Positions 36,067-45,569 of a DNA stretch of 53,147 nucleotides are shown piece after piece; the first letter of the stretch is position 1; each line of letters begins with the position of its first letter. The stretch covers positions 1 through 53,147 of the forward strand of contig NZ_BJYL01000039.1 in NCBI RefSeq assembly GCF_007991495.1, given 5' to 3'. Below the pieces are notes generated by a model. It made no database searches. It saw only the letters and a list, made by a program, of their open reading frames with translations, and was not told where the DNA came from. A program made the position numbers and the translations under genes. Source of the stretch: Sporosarcina luteola. Lineage in GTDB: Bacteria; Bacillota; Bacilli; Bacillales_A; Planococcaceae.

Positions 36067-38442
36067 ATGAATGATAGGTTACAAATAAATGCCGATGCAG
36101 GTTACCAGCTTGCTGAGAAGAAGGCTGCAGAATACTTTGCATCACTTTCCGGACAGCTTGCAAACAAGATTTATGCTACTACCTTAACTGAGGATATACA
36201 AGCGTGGAAACAGAATCATATCCATCATAATTCATTGTTTTCGCGTGGAAAAGGAAGATCCAATTCACGCGGATATTATCATTATATACAATGGCTCGAG
36301 TCTACTGGGAAACTCGACAATTACTTGGATCGAAGCATCTCCTATATCTTCATGCGGGATTTGGGAAAATCCCTCGATTCCCCCCATACTCTGAATAGAA
36401 TTCAGCATGTCGTTAACAACTTAAAAGAATACTTACGGCGTTCTAATCCGACTGGCAATGAAAGTACAAGTGAGATGTTCAGTATGGGTAGCTTATACCG
36501 TTGGGCGCAGAAGGAAGGCATTGAGTCGACATTCATCTGGTTGATGAATAAACTAAAGACTGTTTCTTCCAATATTCCAGATGGGATGAATGCTGAAGAA
36601 GCGAAGCGGAAGTTGATGAAGATCATTGCCGGGGTCATCTTGCACCAGGTTGAAGAGATGGACGATGATCTATCCACTGAAGAACGTACACGGAAGTTGG
36701 ACGAAGCGATACGATTGGGCTATTCTTATGGACTGACTTATCCGTTCATCGATGATCTTTTGGATTCGGATGTCTTATCCGAGAAAGAGAAAAAACAGTA
36801 TTCCAGTTTGATCCGCACGACTCTAGTTACAGGATCTGTACCTGAATTAGGGGCGTGGGCCGGAAAGAGCAAAGAGTTAATACGCTATATTCATTCGGAA
36901 CTTCGTGAGGCTTTTGCGTATATTCAAGGTCGTTTGCGACAAGAAACAAAAGACCATTTTTTCGAGCAATCTTATGTGTTTTTTCATTCCCAAGAAGAGG
37001 ACCGTGAAAAGGATCTGTTACATGCAAATTACACGAATGAAGAACTTTATATACCGGTCATTTTAAAATCCGCTTCTTCACGTCTGATTGTTCGTTCCGT
37101 CCTAAGTGCCGAGGAGGATGACGGGTTTGATACCCGTACATTCTTCTTCGGCATTTACAATCAGCTGGCTGATGATTTCGCAGATATGTTTGATGACCTC
37201 GAAGCCGGTGCGGTTACGCCTTACACGTATTATTTAAAATACCGTCAAACACGCCCGGATCTTATAAATCCATTTGAATTGTATTGGACGGTCATCTCCA
37301 ACTTGATTCACAATGTGTATCATTCAGATAAAAAGACATGTGAAGTGATGTTAAACCGTGCGATAAACGGTTTGAAACGCTTTAAAGAGCGGATGGGAGA
37401 CAAAAAATACAATGAAGTGATGCAATTATTCGCAACCGGGAATTCCAAATTCGATCGGCTCATCCAAAAGATGGTTCGAAAAGCGGATGATGTTGATTTC
37501 TTCGATAAATTGCTCCGAGACCATATCATCACCAATTTGAAAGAGGAAGGAAGAGAACGGGAAACCTTTTTGGAAACAGTTAAAACCGTACGTAGCCGGA
37601 TAAATGATATGTTATGTATCCGCGGGAATGACGATGCATCCCTGTGGGAAGATCCCATTATGGACGCTGCAAATTACAGTCTGCAAGGTGAAGGGAAGCG
37701 GCTGAGACCAATTGTGACATGGATTATGGGTGTGCATGAATATGGATTGGATGAGTCGGCGATCGTGCCCTTGCTGAAATCATTAGAATACATGCATACA
37801 GCATCTTTGATTTTCGATGACCTTCCGTCTCAGGACAACTCGTCCATCCGTAGGGGGCGTCCAACGGTGCATCACATCTATAATACAGCTGTAGCGGAGT
37901 TAACCGGTCTTTTTCTGACCCAACAGGCTGTTCAGGAACAAGCCTCGCTCGACCAATTCGATCCGAAAGTGGTACTTCGCTTAATTCAATACTCGGCCGG
38001 AAAGACAACGGATATGTGTAAAGGCCAGGCGATGGATTTGAATTCCAAAGGGAAGCCGTTGACTTTGGAACAGTTGAATACGATGTGCTACTACAAAACC
38101 GGCATCGCCTTCGAAGCCTCTCTCCTGATGCCTGCAATTCTGGCGGGAAAACAGGAATCGGAACTGGAAGCTTTGAAGCGATTTGCCTATCATGCCGGCA
38201 ACGCTTTTCAAATTAAAGATGACTTGCTCGACGTAGAAGGAGATTTGGAAGCACTCGGAAAGCCAATTGGAAAAGACGTCGAAAATAACAATTCAAACTT
38301 CGTCTCAATCCTCGGTGCTGAAGGAGCCCGAAAAGCGATGTGGGACCATTATTCCACTGCGATGGAAACGTTGAGGGAAATGAAATACAAAACAACCTAC
38401 TTGAAACATCTCTTACATTACATCGTAAACAGAGAGAATTAG
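36067..38442 (+). CDS. two-domain class I isoprenoid synthase (polyprenyl synthase fused to a long N-terminal domain)
   Basis: A 791-residue protein, more than twice the size of a normal prenyl synthase. The C-terminal part (about 500-791) is a complete trans-isoprenyl diphosphate synthase: GKRLRP (543-548), first Asp-rich motif DDLPSQD (584-590) with RRGRPT after it, and second motif FQIKDDLLD (714-722). Ala579, five residues before the first motif, instead of Tyr/Phe, suggests a product longer than C15. The N-terminal part (1-500) is all-helical and has DDLLD (229-233) and QLADDFADMFDD (366-377), about 140 residues apart, like a second class I site. It stands alone, divergent from citS, with its own terminator. 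Start codon context is weak (GTAGG). Product unknown. Confidence 0.85.
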   Translation: MNDRLQINADAGYQLAEKKAAEYFASLSGQLANKIYATTLTEDIQAWKQNHIHHNSLFSRGKGRSNSRGYYHYIQWLESTGKLDNYLDRSISYIFMRDLGKSLDSPHTLNRIQHVVNNLKEYLRRSNPTGNESTSEMFSMGSLYRWAQKEGIESTFIWLMNKLKTVSSNIPDGMNAEEAKRKLMKIIAGVILHQVEEMDDDLSTEERTRKLDEAIRLGYSYGLTYPFIDDLLDSDVLSEKEKKQYSSLIRTTLVTGSVPELGAWAGKSKELIRYIHSELREAFAYIQGRLRQETKDHFFEQSYVFFHSQEEDREKDLLHANYTNEELYIPVILKSASSRLIVRSVLSAEEDDGFDTRTFFFGIYNQLADDFADMFDDLEAGAVTPYTYYLKYRQTRPDLINPFELYWTVISNLIHNVYHSDKKTCEVMLNRAINGLKRFKERMGDKKYNEVMQLFATGNSKFDRLIQKMVRKADDVDFFDKLLRDHIITNLKEEGRERETFLETVKTVRSRINDMLCIRGNDDASLWEDPIMDAANYSLQGEGKRLRPIVTWIMGVHEYGLDESAIVPLLKSLEYMHTASLIFDDLPSQDNSSIRRGRPTVHHIYNTAVAELTGLFLTQQAVQEQASLDQFDPKVVLRLIQYSAGKTTDMCKGQAMDLNSKGKPLTLEQLNTMCYYKTGIAFEASLLMPAILAGKQESELEALKRFAYHAGNAFQIKDDLLDVEGDLEALGKPIGKDVENNNSNFVSILGAEGARKAMWDHYSTAMETLREMKYKTTYLKHLLHYIVNREN

Positions 38443-38462
38443 TGAAACTTCTTTACAACAAA

Positions 38463-38507
38463 AAAACTGTTTGAAAGTCGAAGGCTAGACTTTTCAGACA
38501 GTTTTTT
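38463..38507 (+). terminator. terminator after the isoprenoid synthase gene
   Basis: AAAACTGT-N-TGAAAGTC pairs with GACTTTTCAGACAGTTTT and is followed by further T residues. Confidence 0.8.
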
Positions 38508-38523
38508 GTAATTAAGATTTCCC

Positions 38524-38633
38524 GCGTCCAAAGCAGGCGTTCGCGCGTCCAATGTCTGTCTAGAATCTTAGTTTTCTTCTTAAATAGCACTCCATTATCA
38601 ATCATTCCCCAAGATATATGGTGATTTCGGGAC
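38524..38633. repeat. copies of two dispersed repeat families
   Basis: At 38524 and 38545 two 21-bp-spaced units begin GCGTCCAA, related to the GCGCTCAAGG units at 14466. At 38602-38633 lies a copy of the second family (TCATTCCCCAAGATATATGG ... ATTTCGGGAC), nearly identical to 45444-45475. The 292-bp gap between the synthase and ahpF genes contains only these and two terminators. Confidence 0.75.
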
Positions 38634-38682
38634 CGCCGACCCCCCTGGTAGAACCGAGATCCGTTCCGGAAATATGCAGTAT

Positions 38683-38724
38683 AAAAGGCACTAATCTATC
38701 ATAATTAGATAGACAGTGCCTTTT
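38683..38724. terminator. terminator downstream of ahpF
   Basis: AAAAGGCACT pairs with AGTGCCTTTT, with an inner CTATC/GATAG stem; A/T tracts make it work on both strands. Confidence 0.85.
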
Positions 38725-38734
38725 GTATTAGTAA

Positions 38735-40261
38735 TTAATTTCGCACAAGATAATCGAACGCGCCTAATGATGCAGTTGCGCCTGATCCCATGGAAATAAT
38801 AATCTGTTTGTATGGTGCAGTCGTGCAGTCACCTGCAGCGAAGACGCCTGGTACGTTAGTTGCTCCACGGTTATCGATAACGATTTCACCGACTCGATTG
38901 CGCTCAACTGTTTCGCCGAGCCAGTCCGTATTCGGAACGAGCCCGATTTGAACGAACACGCCTTGTAGTTCAACATGTTGCTCTTCGCCTGATTCGCGAT
39001 CGATATAGGAAATGCCGTTTACGCTGTCAGTACCGGTAATTTCCTTCGTTTGCGCGTTTTTAATGACTGTAACGTTAGGCAAGCTATGCAAGCGATCTTG
39101 CAATACCGAATCGGCTTTCAGTTGATCCGCATACTCAAGAACCGTGACGTGCTTCACAATTCCGGCAAGGTCAATAGCTGCTTCCACTCCAGAGTTACCG
39201 CCGCCGACAACGGCAACGTGCTTCCCTTCGAATAGCGGGCCATCGCAGTGCGGGCAGTACGCAACGCCTTTATTTCTGAATTCCTGTTCGCCTGGTACGC
39301 CGATATTGCGCCAACGGGCACCTGTTGAAAGGATGACGGTCTTACTTTTAAGAACAGCACCGTTTTCCAGCTCAATTTCGATAAGGTCTTTCTTCTCCAA
39401 ACGTTTTGCGCGTTGGAGGTTCATGACATCGACATTATACTCTTTCACATGCTCTTCAAGATTTGCTGCAAGGCGTGGGCCTTCCGTGTGCTTCACGCTA
39501 ATGAAGTTTTCAATAGAAGCAGTGTCCAAAATCTGACCGCCGAAACGTTCAGCTACGATGCCTGTACGAATGCCTTTACGTGCTGCATAGACTGCTGCAC
39601 TTGCACCCGCCGGACCACCGCCGACAACAAGTACGTCGTAAGGCTCCTTATTTTCAAACTCGGAAGCATCCGGGCCGCCGCCTAGTTTTGCAAGAATCTC
39701 TTCGAGTGTCATACGGCCGCTGCCGAATGATTCTCCGTTAAGGAATACTGTCGGTACAGCCATGATGCCTTTGCTTTCAACTTCTTCTTTGAATGCTGCG
39801 CCGTCGATCATCGTATGTGTGATGTTCGGATTCAGAACGCTCATTACGTTAAGGGCTTGTACTACTTCAGGGCAGTTTTGGCAGCTTAAGCTAATGTAAG
39901 ATTCAAAGTGGTATGTTTCATTGATCGCTTTCACTTGGTCAATCACTTTCTGATCGACTTTTGGCGCTCTGCCGCTCACTTGCAGCAATGCAAGCACCAA
40001 AGAAGTGAACTCGTGTCCGAGCGGGATGCCGGCAAACGTGACACCGGTATCTTCACCTGGACGGTTTACGCTGAAGCTTGGCGTTTTCGCAAGTTCAGCA
40101 TGCTTGACTTTAATAGCAGATGACATTGTCGCCAATTCATCCACTAAAGCTAGCATTTCACGGGAAGTTTTATCTTCTCCCGCATTTACTTTCAATAGCA
40201 CGTCGCCTTCCATCATTTCAAGATATTGGGCTAATTGTGCTTTTATATTTGCATCTAGCAT
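38735..40261 (-). CDS. ahpF: alkyl hydroperoxide reductase subunit F
   Basis: A 508-residue flavoprotein. The N-terminal glutaredoxin-like tandem has CQNC (127-130). The TrxR-like part has the FAD motif [12 protein letters not shown] (212-223), the redox pair CPHC (336-339), the NAD motif [12 protein letters not shown], and the terminal [16 protein letters not shown]. It passes electrons from NADH to AhpC so that AhpC can reduce H2O2 and organic peroxides. It follows ahpC by 13 bases in the same operon. All cysteine pairs are intact. Confidence 0.97.
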   Translation of the reverse strand: MLDANIKAQLAQYLEMMEGDVLLKVNAGEDKTSREMLALVDELATMSSAIKVKHAELAKTPSFSVNRPGEDTGVTFAGIPLGHEFTSLVLALLQVSGRAPKVDQKVIDQVKAINETYHFESYISLSCQNCPEVVQALNVMSVLNPNITHTMIDGAAFKEEVESKGIMAVPTVFLNGESFGSGRMTLEEILAKLGGGPDASEFENKEPYDVLVVGGGPAGASAAVYAARKGIRTGIVAERFGGQILDTASIENFISVKHTEGPRLAANLEEHVKEYNVDVMNLQRAKRLEKKDLIEIELENGAVLKSKTVILSTGARWRNIGVPGEQEFRNKGVAYCPHCDGPLFEGKHVAVVGGGNSGVEAAIDLAGIVKHVTVLEYADQLKADSVLQDRLHSLPNVTVIKNAQTKEITGTDSVNGISYIDRESGEEQHVELQGVFVQIGLVPNTDWLGETVERNRVGEIVIDNRGATNVPGVFAAGDCTTAPYKQIIISMGSGATASLGAFDYLVRN

Positions 40262-40274
40262 ATTATTGCACTCC

Positions 40275-40844
40275 TTAAATTTTACCTACAAGGTCAAGGC
40301 TTGGTTTAAGCGTTTCAGCGCCTTCTTCCCATTTCGCTGGGCAAACTTCACCTGGATTGTTACGTACATATTGAGCAGCTTTGATTTTGCCGACAAGTGT
40401 GCTTGCGTCACGGCCGATGCCGTCAGCATTGATTTCAGCAGCTTGAACGATGCCGTCTGGATCGATGATGAATGTACCGCGTTGTGCAAGACCAGCCTCT
40501 TCGTCAAGTACGTCGAAGTTGCGTGAAATTGTTTGTGATGGGTCACCGATCATGATGTAACGCAGCTTGCTGATCGCTTCTGAATGATCGTGCCATGCTT
40601 TATGAGTGAAGTGCGTGTCCGTTGAAACGGAATAAACTTCAACGCCAAGCGATTTCAACGTTTCGTATTGGTTTTGTAGATCTTCTAGCTCTGTAGGACA
40701 AACGAATGTGAAGTCAGCAGGATAGAAGCAAACAACACTCCATTGACCTTTAAGGTTTGCATCTGTTACTTCGATGAACTCGCCTGTACCGCTATTGTAA
40801 GCTTGTGCTTTAAATGATTGAATTTCTTTGCCGATAAGTGACAT
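40275..40844 (-). CDS. ahpC: alkyl hydroperoxide reductase subunit C (peroxiredoxin)
   Basis: A 189-residue typical 2-Cys peroxiredoxin. It begins [19 protein letters not shown], has peroxidatic Cys49 in [10 protein letters not shown] and the resolving Cys in [11 protein letters not shown] near the C terminus. It reduces peroxides and is recycled by AhpF. The start is fixed by TAGGAGGA 9 bases upstream; a longer frame adds 21 unlikely residues. It heads ahpCF and has a PerR-like box about 105 bp upstream. Confidence 0.97.
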   Translation of the reverse strand: MSLIGKEIQSFKAQAYNSGTGEFIEVTDANLKGQWSVVCFYPADFTFVCPTELEDLQNQYETLKSLGVEVYSVSTDTHFTHKAWHDHSEAISKLRYIMIGDPSQTISRNFDVLDEEAGLAQRGTFIIDPDGIVQAAEINADGIGRDASTLVGKIKAAQYVRNNPGEVCPAKWEEGAETLKPSLDLVGKI

Positions 40845-40947
40845 GTGTAAATTCCTCCTAAGAATGTTTTTAGAACTTATAGTTGTTAGTTTAGGTTTGA
40901 ATGACAATCCTTAAACAACCAATCTGTATTTAATTTCAATTGGTAAA

Positions 40948-40962
40948 CTATAATCATTCTAA
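40948..40962. promoter_or_regulatory. PerR-type box upstream of ahpC
   Basis: CTATAATCATTCTAA matches TTATAATNATTATAA with two mismatches. PerR represses ahpCF in B. subtilis until peroxide oxidises it. Additional AT-rich, Fur/PerR-like sequence with a perfect ATTATCA half-site lies near 41105-41119, closer to mqo. Confidence 0.65.
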
Positions 40963-41179
40963 TTCTATATTCATTATCATAAAGATGTCTCTGTTTGTCA
41001 AGAATAACACTTTCATGTCGATTTCCGCTGTTTATCACTGAATTTCATAGATACTCTCTATAACTGTAATACAGCTAACTTGAGCATTCATTCTCAATTA
41101 CATTTAATGATTATCAATTATTATGTTTCTTCTTAATATAAGGAATACTTGGACAAGGAAGCGGAATGGGACGATTGGA

Positions 41180-41208
41180 TGTAGATTTACAAATCATTAT
41201 GATATAAT
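41180..41208 (+). promoter_or_regulatory. extended -10 promoter of mqo
   Basis: TATAAT (41203-41208) is preceded by TGA, forming an extended -10, with a weak -35 TGTAGA 17 bp upstream. It would start transcription near 41215, just before the structured leader. Confidence 0.6.
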
Positions 41209-41228
41209 ACTATCGGTGATAATTGATA

Positions 41229-41300
41229 CAGAAAAGGTGTGTTCCTAGCCGCGTCTTATCTTGCTGTGACGCCTAAGAAGGAGCGTCTACATCCTTTCTG
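41229..41300 (+). ncRNA. structured mRNA leader of mqo, candidate cis-regulatory RNA
   Basis: A nested hairpin can be drawn. Outer stem: CAGAAA-A-GG (41229-41237) with CCTTTCTG (41293-41300), extended by GT/AC. Middle stem: GTTCCT (41241-41246) with AGGAGC (41279-41284). Inner stem: GCGTC (41251-41255) with GACGC (41268-41272). A second GCGTC at 41283-41287 could compete for GACGC. No known riboswitch class was recognised. The mqo start lies 28 bases after the outer stem. Confidence 0.45.
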
Positions 41301-41327
41301 CAAATTTAGGGTATAAGGATGATAAAA

Positions 41328-42977
41328 ATGAGCAACGGAGAAACGAAAACAGACGTCATCTTAATTGGCGCCGGAATCATGAGTGCAACTTTAGGAACTA
41401 TGTTGAAGGAATTGGCACCGGATTGGAAGATCAAAGTATTTGAGAAGCTGGATGGCGCGGGAGAGGAAAGCTCCAACGAATGGAACAATGCGGGAACGGG
41501 GCATGCCGCACTATGCGAACTCAACTACACGAATGAAAAACCAGACGGAACTTTAGATATTAGCAAGGCGATCAAAGTCAATGAACAGTTTCAACTCTCC
41601 ATGCAATTTTGGTCTTATCTCGTAAACAACAATTTGATAAGCAATCCAGAGGACTTCATTATGCCATTGCCTCATATGAGCTACGTACATGGTCAAGATA
41701 ATGTGAAGTTCCTGAAAAAGCGTTTTGAAGCCCTTTCCGATAATCCGTTATTCCAAGGGATGGAATTTTCCGATGACCCGGAGCAACTGAAGGAATGGCT
41801 GCCGCTCATGATGGAAGGTCGGACTGTGAAAGAGCCGATTGCGGCGACGAAAATTGATACAGGAACAGACGTTAACTTCGGAGCATTGACCCGCATGTTG
41901 ATTGACCATCTAAAAAGTAATAATGTCGAAGTTAACTATAATCATAATGTGAATACGATTAAACGCACGAATGATGGATTATGGGAGTTAAAAGTCAAGA
42001 ACCTTAACAGCGGCGCAGTTGAACGACATACTGCCAAGTTTGTCTTTATCGGCGCAGGCGGTGGAAGCTTGCATTTACTCCAAAAATCCGGTATTCCTGA
42101 AGGGAAGCACATCGGGGGATTCCCGGTGAGCGGACTTTTCTTAGTCTGTAAAAATCAAGAGATTGTTGAACAACACCATGCGAAAGTATATGGTAAAGCT
42201 TCGGTTGGCGCGCCGCCGATGTCTGTTCCGCATCTTGACACAAGATATATTGATAATAAAAAATCATTGCTGTTTGGACCGTTTGCCGGTTTTTCACCGA
42301 AGTTCCTCAAAACGGGCTCCAATATGGACCTAGTCACTTCCGTGAAACCAAACAACGTCTTTACGATGCTGGCGGCAGGAGCGAAAGAAATGTCGCTGAC
42401 AAAATACTTGATCCAGCAGCTTATGCTATCGAAAGAACAGCGCATAGAAGAATTGCGCGGTTTCGTCCCTTCCGCGAAAAGCGAGGATTGGGACATTGTA
42501 GTTGCAGGCCAACGCGTCCAAGTCATTAAAGACACAGAAGTGGGTGGTAAAGGAACACTTCAATTCGGTACGGAAGTCGTCAGTGCAGCAGATGGTTCGA
42601 TTGCCGCATTGCTCGGTGCATCACCTGGTGCTTCCACAGCTGTCCACGTCATGCTTGAAATCATCAACCGGTGCTTCCCGCAACAAGCTAAAGAGTGGGA
42701 GTCGAAACTTAAAGAAATGATTCCGTCTTACGGCAAGTCACTCGTGGAAAATCCGGAGTTACTACAAGAAATCCATGCGTCGACTGCGCAAGCTCTTGGT
42801 TTAATCGCGCCTCCTAGTGAGGAAATCGCTGTAGAGGATGCAACGGTAGAAGAAGTAGATTCTGTCGAGGTTGAAACAGGTGAAACCGAGAAGGACGAAG
42901 TATTGGGTGTTGACCGTGAAGTTCCGAACGTAGATGCCAACCTGGTCGTTGAAGAAGAACCGAAGAAGGAAGAATAA
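41328..42977 (+). CDS. mqo: malate:quinone oxidoreductase
   Basis: About 549 residues. It begins [23 protein letters not shown], an N-terminal FAD-binding fold typical of Mqo, with [26 protein letters not shown] and later [20 protein letters not shown]. It oxidises malate to oxaloacetate and passes electrons to quinone at the membrane, feeding the TCA cycle and respiration. The ATG at 41328 is preferred: AAGG lies 9 bases upstream. The last 50 or so residues are strongly acidic and repetitive ([16 protein letters not shown]) and extend beyond the conserved core. Confidence 0.95.
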   Translation: MSNGETKTDVILIGAGIMSATLGTMLKELAPDWKIKVFEKLDGAGEESSNEWNNAGTGHAALCELNYTNEKPDGTLDISKAIKVNEQFQLSMQFWSYLVNNNLISNPEDFIMPLPHMSYVHGQDNVKFLKKRFEALSDNPLFQGMEFSDDPEQLKEWLPLMMEGRTVKEPIAATKIDTGTDVNFGALTRMLIDHLKSNNVEVNYNHNVNTIKRTNDGLWELKVKNLNSGAVERHTAKFVFIGAGGGSLHLLQKSGIPEGKHIGGFPVSGLFLVCKNQEIVEQHHAKVYGKASVGAPPMSVPHLDTRYIDNKKSLLFGPFAGFSPKFLKTGSNMDLVTSVKPNNVFTMLAAGAKEMSLTKYLIQQLMLSKEQRIEELRGFVPSAKSEDWDIVVAGQRVQVIKDTEVGGKGTLQFGTEVVSAADGSIAALLGASPGASTAVHVMLEIINRCFPQQAKEWESKLKEMIPSYGKSLVENPELLQEIHASTAQALGLIAPPSEEIAVEDATVEEVDSVEVETGETEKDEVLGVDREVPNVDANLVVEEEPKKEE

Positions 42978-42985
42978 TCGAAATG

Positions 42986-43020
42986 AAAGCTGACGCGAGT
43001 AGATAACGCGTCAGCTTTTT
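42986..43020 (+). terminator. terminator after mqo
   Basis: AAAGCTGACGCG pairs with CGCGTCAGCTTT over a 9-base loop, followed by a T run. Confidence 0.9.
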
Positions 43021-43044
43021 GATTGTTAAGCGGGACGCCTTATA

Positions 43045-43073
43045 ATGACAGCCTACACGGATTAGGTTATAAT
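43045..43073 (+). promoter_or_regulatory. promoter of the metNIQ-like operon
   Basis: ATGACA and TATAAT are separated by 17 bp, about 50 bp before metN. The leader is too short for a SAM (S-box) riboswitch. Confidence 0.6.
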
Positions 43074-43120
43074 AAATACCGTCGTAATCGCCCTTCAAAT
43101 TCTCGAAAGGGGATTTTTTT

Positions 43121-43867
43121 ATGATTAAATTACATAATGTCAGTAAAAGTTTTTCACAGTTTCAAGCAGTCTGCTCGGTCTCTTTATCGATACATAAAGG
43201 GGAAATCCATGGCATCATCGGAGCAAGTGGAGCAGGGAAATCCACTCTACTGCGACTCATGAATTTATTGGAAAGCCCGGATAGCGGCAAGGTGGAAATT
43301 AACGGTCAAACGTTAACGAGCTTGCCTGGTAAAGATCTTCGGCAAGCGCGGAAATCAATCGGAATGATCTTTCAGCATTTTAACTTGGTTGCCAATAAAA
43401 CGGTTTTTGAAAATGTAATGGTATCGTTGAAGTTGGCGAATTATCCTAAGAACAAGCGAAAGGGCCGTGTAATGGAGTGTCTCCAATTTGTAGGATTGGA
43501 AAGCTTCAAGGACAAGTATCCAGCACAATTAAGCGGCGGCCAGAAGCAACGTGTTGCCATCGCCAGAGCCTTGGCAAATAGCCCGCAAGTTTTATTATGC
43601 GATGAACCGACGTCTTCACTTGACCCGAATACGACTGCTGAAATCCTAAGTGTTTTGAAGGACATCAATCGGCTAGGCGTTACGATTGTTATTGTCAGTC
43701 ATGAAATGGACGTAATTAAGAGCATTTGCAATCGCGTAACAGTGATGGCGGATGGAGAGGTTTATGACACGGTAAGCATTGAACCGACAGGAATTGGATC
43801 CGCAAAGAACACTCCTGCGAATTTCGTGGAACAGCTTACGAAGATTGGTGGAACGGGCCATGCCTGA
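43121..43867 (+). CDS. metN: methionine-type ABC transporter, ATPase subunit (short form)
   Basis: A 248-residue ABC ATPase with Walker A (GASGAGKST) near residue 37, Q-loop ([14 protein letters not shown]), signature [15 protein letters not shown] and Walker B ([12 protein letters not shown]). It matches MetN in the nucleotide-binding domain but lacks the roughly 90-residue C-terminal NIL/ACT-like domain through which E. coli MetN is inhibited by methionine. It is the first gene of a three-gene importer operon and overlaps the permease gene by 8 bases. Substrate methionine is inferred from the family. Confidence 0.85.
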   Translation: MIKLHNVSKSFSQFQAVCSVSLSIHKGEIHGIIGASGAGKSTLLRLMNLLESPDSGKVEINGQTLTSLPGKDLRQARKSIGMIFQHFNLVANKTVFENVMVSLKLANYPKNKRKGRVMECLQFVGLESFKDKYPAQLSGGQKQRVAIARALANSPQVLLCDEPTSSLDPNTTAEILSVLKDINRLGVTIVIVSHEMDVIKSICNRVTVMADGEVYDTVSIEPTGIGSAKNTPANFVEQLTKIGGTGHA

Positions 43868-44522
43868 AATTTTAATACAATATAAAACAGAGATTTGGCA
43901 GTCGATTGCGGAGACTTTTGCGATGGTCGGCGTTTCCATTTTGGCAGCAATCCTTGTTGGGCTGCCTGTTGGCACATTACTTTTCCTTTGTAGGAAAGGG
44001 CAGGTTTTCGAGAATCCGTACATTTTCTCGATTGTGAATTTATTGGTGAACGTCATTCGTTCGTTTCCGTTTTTATTACTCGTCGTGTTTTTGATTCCCT
44101 TTACGAGATTGGTTATCGGGACTGCGATTGGAACAGCTGCTGCGACGGTACCCTTGTCGATCATCGCCATTGCGCATTATTCTCGCCTCGTTGAGCAATC
44201 GTTACTGGACGTGCCTAAAGGCGTGATGGAGGCGGCGGTTTCAATGGGTGCCTCTGTCAGGGAAATTATTTTCAAATTCCTTTACGTCGAGGCGCGTTCT
44301 GGACTCGTCCTCGGATTGACGACGTCGATTATCAGTTTCATTTCCTACTCGACGATTATGGGTGTTGTCGGAGGCGGCGGTATCGGCGACTTTGCAATCC
44401 GGTACGGTTACCAGCAGTTCAAAACGGATTTAATGATGTACATGATACTGATTATGGTCATACTGGTACAGCTCATCCAATTTACGGGGACAACTGTATC
44501 AAGAATGATAGATAAAAGATAA
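43860..44522 (+). CDS. metI: methionine-type ABC transporter, permease subunit
   Basis: A 220-residue permease with five or so membrane helices and the coupling-helix motif [23 protein letters not shown] cut here to its key part EAAVSMGAS. The C-terminal region has [25 protein letters not shown], a MetI signature. It starts at the ATG inside the last codons of metN. The protein forms the membrane channel of the importer together with MetN and the lipoprotein MetQ. Confidence 0.92.
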   Translation: MPEILIQYKTEIWQSIAETFAMVGVSILAAILVGLPVGTLLFLCRKGQVFENPYIFSIVNLLVNVIRSFPFLLLVVFLIPFTRLVIGTAIGTAAATVPLSIIAIAHYSRLVEQSLLDVPKGVMEAAVSMGASVREIIFKFLYVEARSGLVLGLTTSIISFISYSTIMGVVGGGGIGDFAIRYGYQQFKTDLMMYMILIMVILVQLIQFTGTTVSRMIDKR

Positions 44523-44538
44523 TAGTAGGAGGAACAAC

Positions 44539-45369
44539 ATGAAGAAACTACTTATGCTGACAGCATTGCTGCTCGTCATATTAGCAGGTTGCGGAAGTAA
44601 AGATAAAGATGCAGAAACTCCCGCGAAAGTTCAAAAAGAAGATGAAAAAGTGACGTTGAAAGTCGCTTCATTGATTTCACCGATGACGGACATTGTTGAG
44701 CTTGTAAAGCCAAAGCTCGCCGAAGAAGGCATTGACCTCGAAATGGTTGTGTTAGGTGATAATGTCCAGCCGAACAGCGCACTTGCTGCGAAAGAAGTGG
44801 ATGCGAACTTCTTCCAACACGTTCCATATATGGAGGAATTCAATCGGAGTAATGATGCAAACTTAGTTCCAATTACGCCAATTTACTTCGCGAACTACGG
44901 CGTTTACGCGAAAGATTTTAAAACAATGGATGAACTGCCTGAAGGAGCAGTCATTGCAATGGCTAATGACGTGTCTAACATCGACCGCTCATTAGCGCTG
45001 CTCGCACAACATGGCATCATCGAGCTTGGTGAAAAAACAGACACGTATTACACAAAATCGGACATCATCGACAATCCAAAAAACTACAAGTTTGAAGAAG
45101 TCGATTTATTAATGCTCGCGCGCATGTACGACGACGCGGATGCAGTCGTCATGACACCAGCTTACGCGGCCCCGCTCGGCTTGACACCGAAGAGCGATGC
45201 ATTACTTACAGAAGGCATCGAGAACGACTTCGCAATCACATTGGTAGCCCGCGAAGACAATAAAGACTCGGAGCCGATTCAAAAACTGGCTGAAGCAATG
45301 ACTAGCCCGGAAGTCCGTCAGTTCCTAGAAGAGAATTACGACGAGACAGCAATTCCAGCGTTTGAATAA
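44539..45369 (+). CDS. metQ: MetQ/NlpA-family substrate-binding lipoprotein
   Basis: A 276-residue protein with a lipoprotein signal (MKKLLMLTALLLVILAGC, lipidated Cys18), then an NlpA domain with VDANFFQHVPYMEEF and VPITPIYFANYGVYAKDFK. It is anchored on the outer face and delivers D/L-methionine or a related compound to MetNI. TAGGAGG precedes the ATG. It is the last gene of the operon, followed by a strong terminator. Confidence 0.93.
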   Translation: MKKLLMLTALLLVILAGCGSKDKDAETPAKVQKEDEKVTLKVASLISPMTDIVELVKPKLAEEGIDLEMVVLGDNVQPNSALAAKEVDANFFQHVPYMEEFNRSNDANLVPITPIYFANYGVYAKDFKTMDELPEGAVIAMANDVSNIDRSLALLAQHGIIELGEKTDTYYTKSDIIDNPKNYKFEEVDLLMLARMYDDADAVVMTPAYAAPLGLTPKSDALLTEGIENDFAITLVAREDNKDSEPIQKLAEAMTSPEVRQFLEENYDETAIPAFE

Positions 45370-45380
45370 AGGATAGAAAG

Positions 45381-45421
45381 AGCCATTCCTGTTATTGTAG
45401 GCAACGGGAATGGCTTTTTTT
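45381..45421 (+). terminator. terminator after metQ
   Basis: AGCCATTCC-N-GTT pairs with AAC-N-GGAATGGCT over a short loop, followed by T7. Confidence 0.9.
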
Positions 45422-45432
45422 GATGGAGCAGC

Positions 45433-45475
45433 CGGGATATCGGTCATTTCCCAAGATATATGGTTATTTCGGGAC
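45433..45475. repeat. dispersed repeat copy (ATTTCCCAAGATATATGG family)
   Basis: Two units of about 20 bp start at 45446 and 45466, preceded by CCGGGATATCGGTC. The 32 bases 45444-45475 match 38602-38633 at all but two positions and 30380-30411 closely. It lies between metQ and the convergent DUF4179 gene. Confidence 0.8.
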
Positions 45476-45522
45476 TTTGGCACTTTGAGAATAAATGCCA
45501 AACCCATTGTATGATCGACAAA

Positions 45523-45552
45523 GGATGCAACTCCTATTCAGGAATTGCATCC
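45523..45552 (-). terminator. terminator-like hairpin after the sigma/DUF4179 operon
   Basis: GGATGCAA-N-TCCT pairs with AGGA-N-TTGCATCC; on the minus strand it is followed by a short T run. A second hairpin, TTTGGCA/TGCCAAA, lies at 45476-45502. Confidence 0.6.
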
Positions 45553-45569
45553 AATCAGTCAAAAACATG

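Noticed and set aside
36067..38442. Two adjacent genes misjoined by a sequencing error
   Set aside because: The 791-codon frame is continuous with no internal ribosome binding site before the prenyl synthase part, and codon use is uniform across the junction by eye.
43021..43120. SAM (S-box) riboswitch upstream of metN
   Set aside because: Only about 50 bases lie between the predicted start of transcription and metN, and no S-box core motifs are present.
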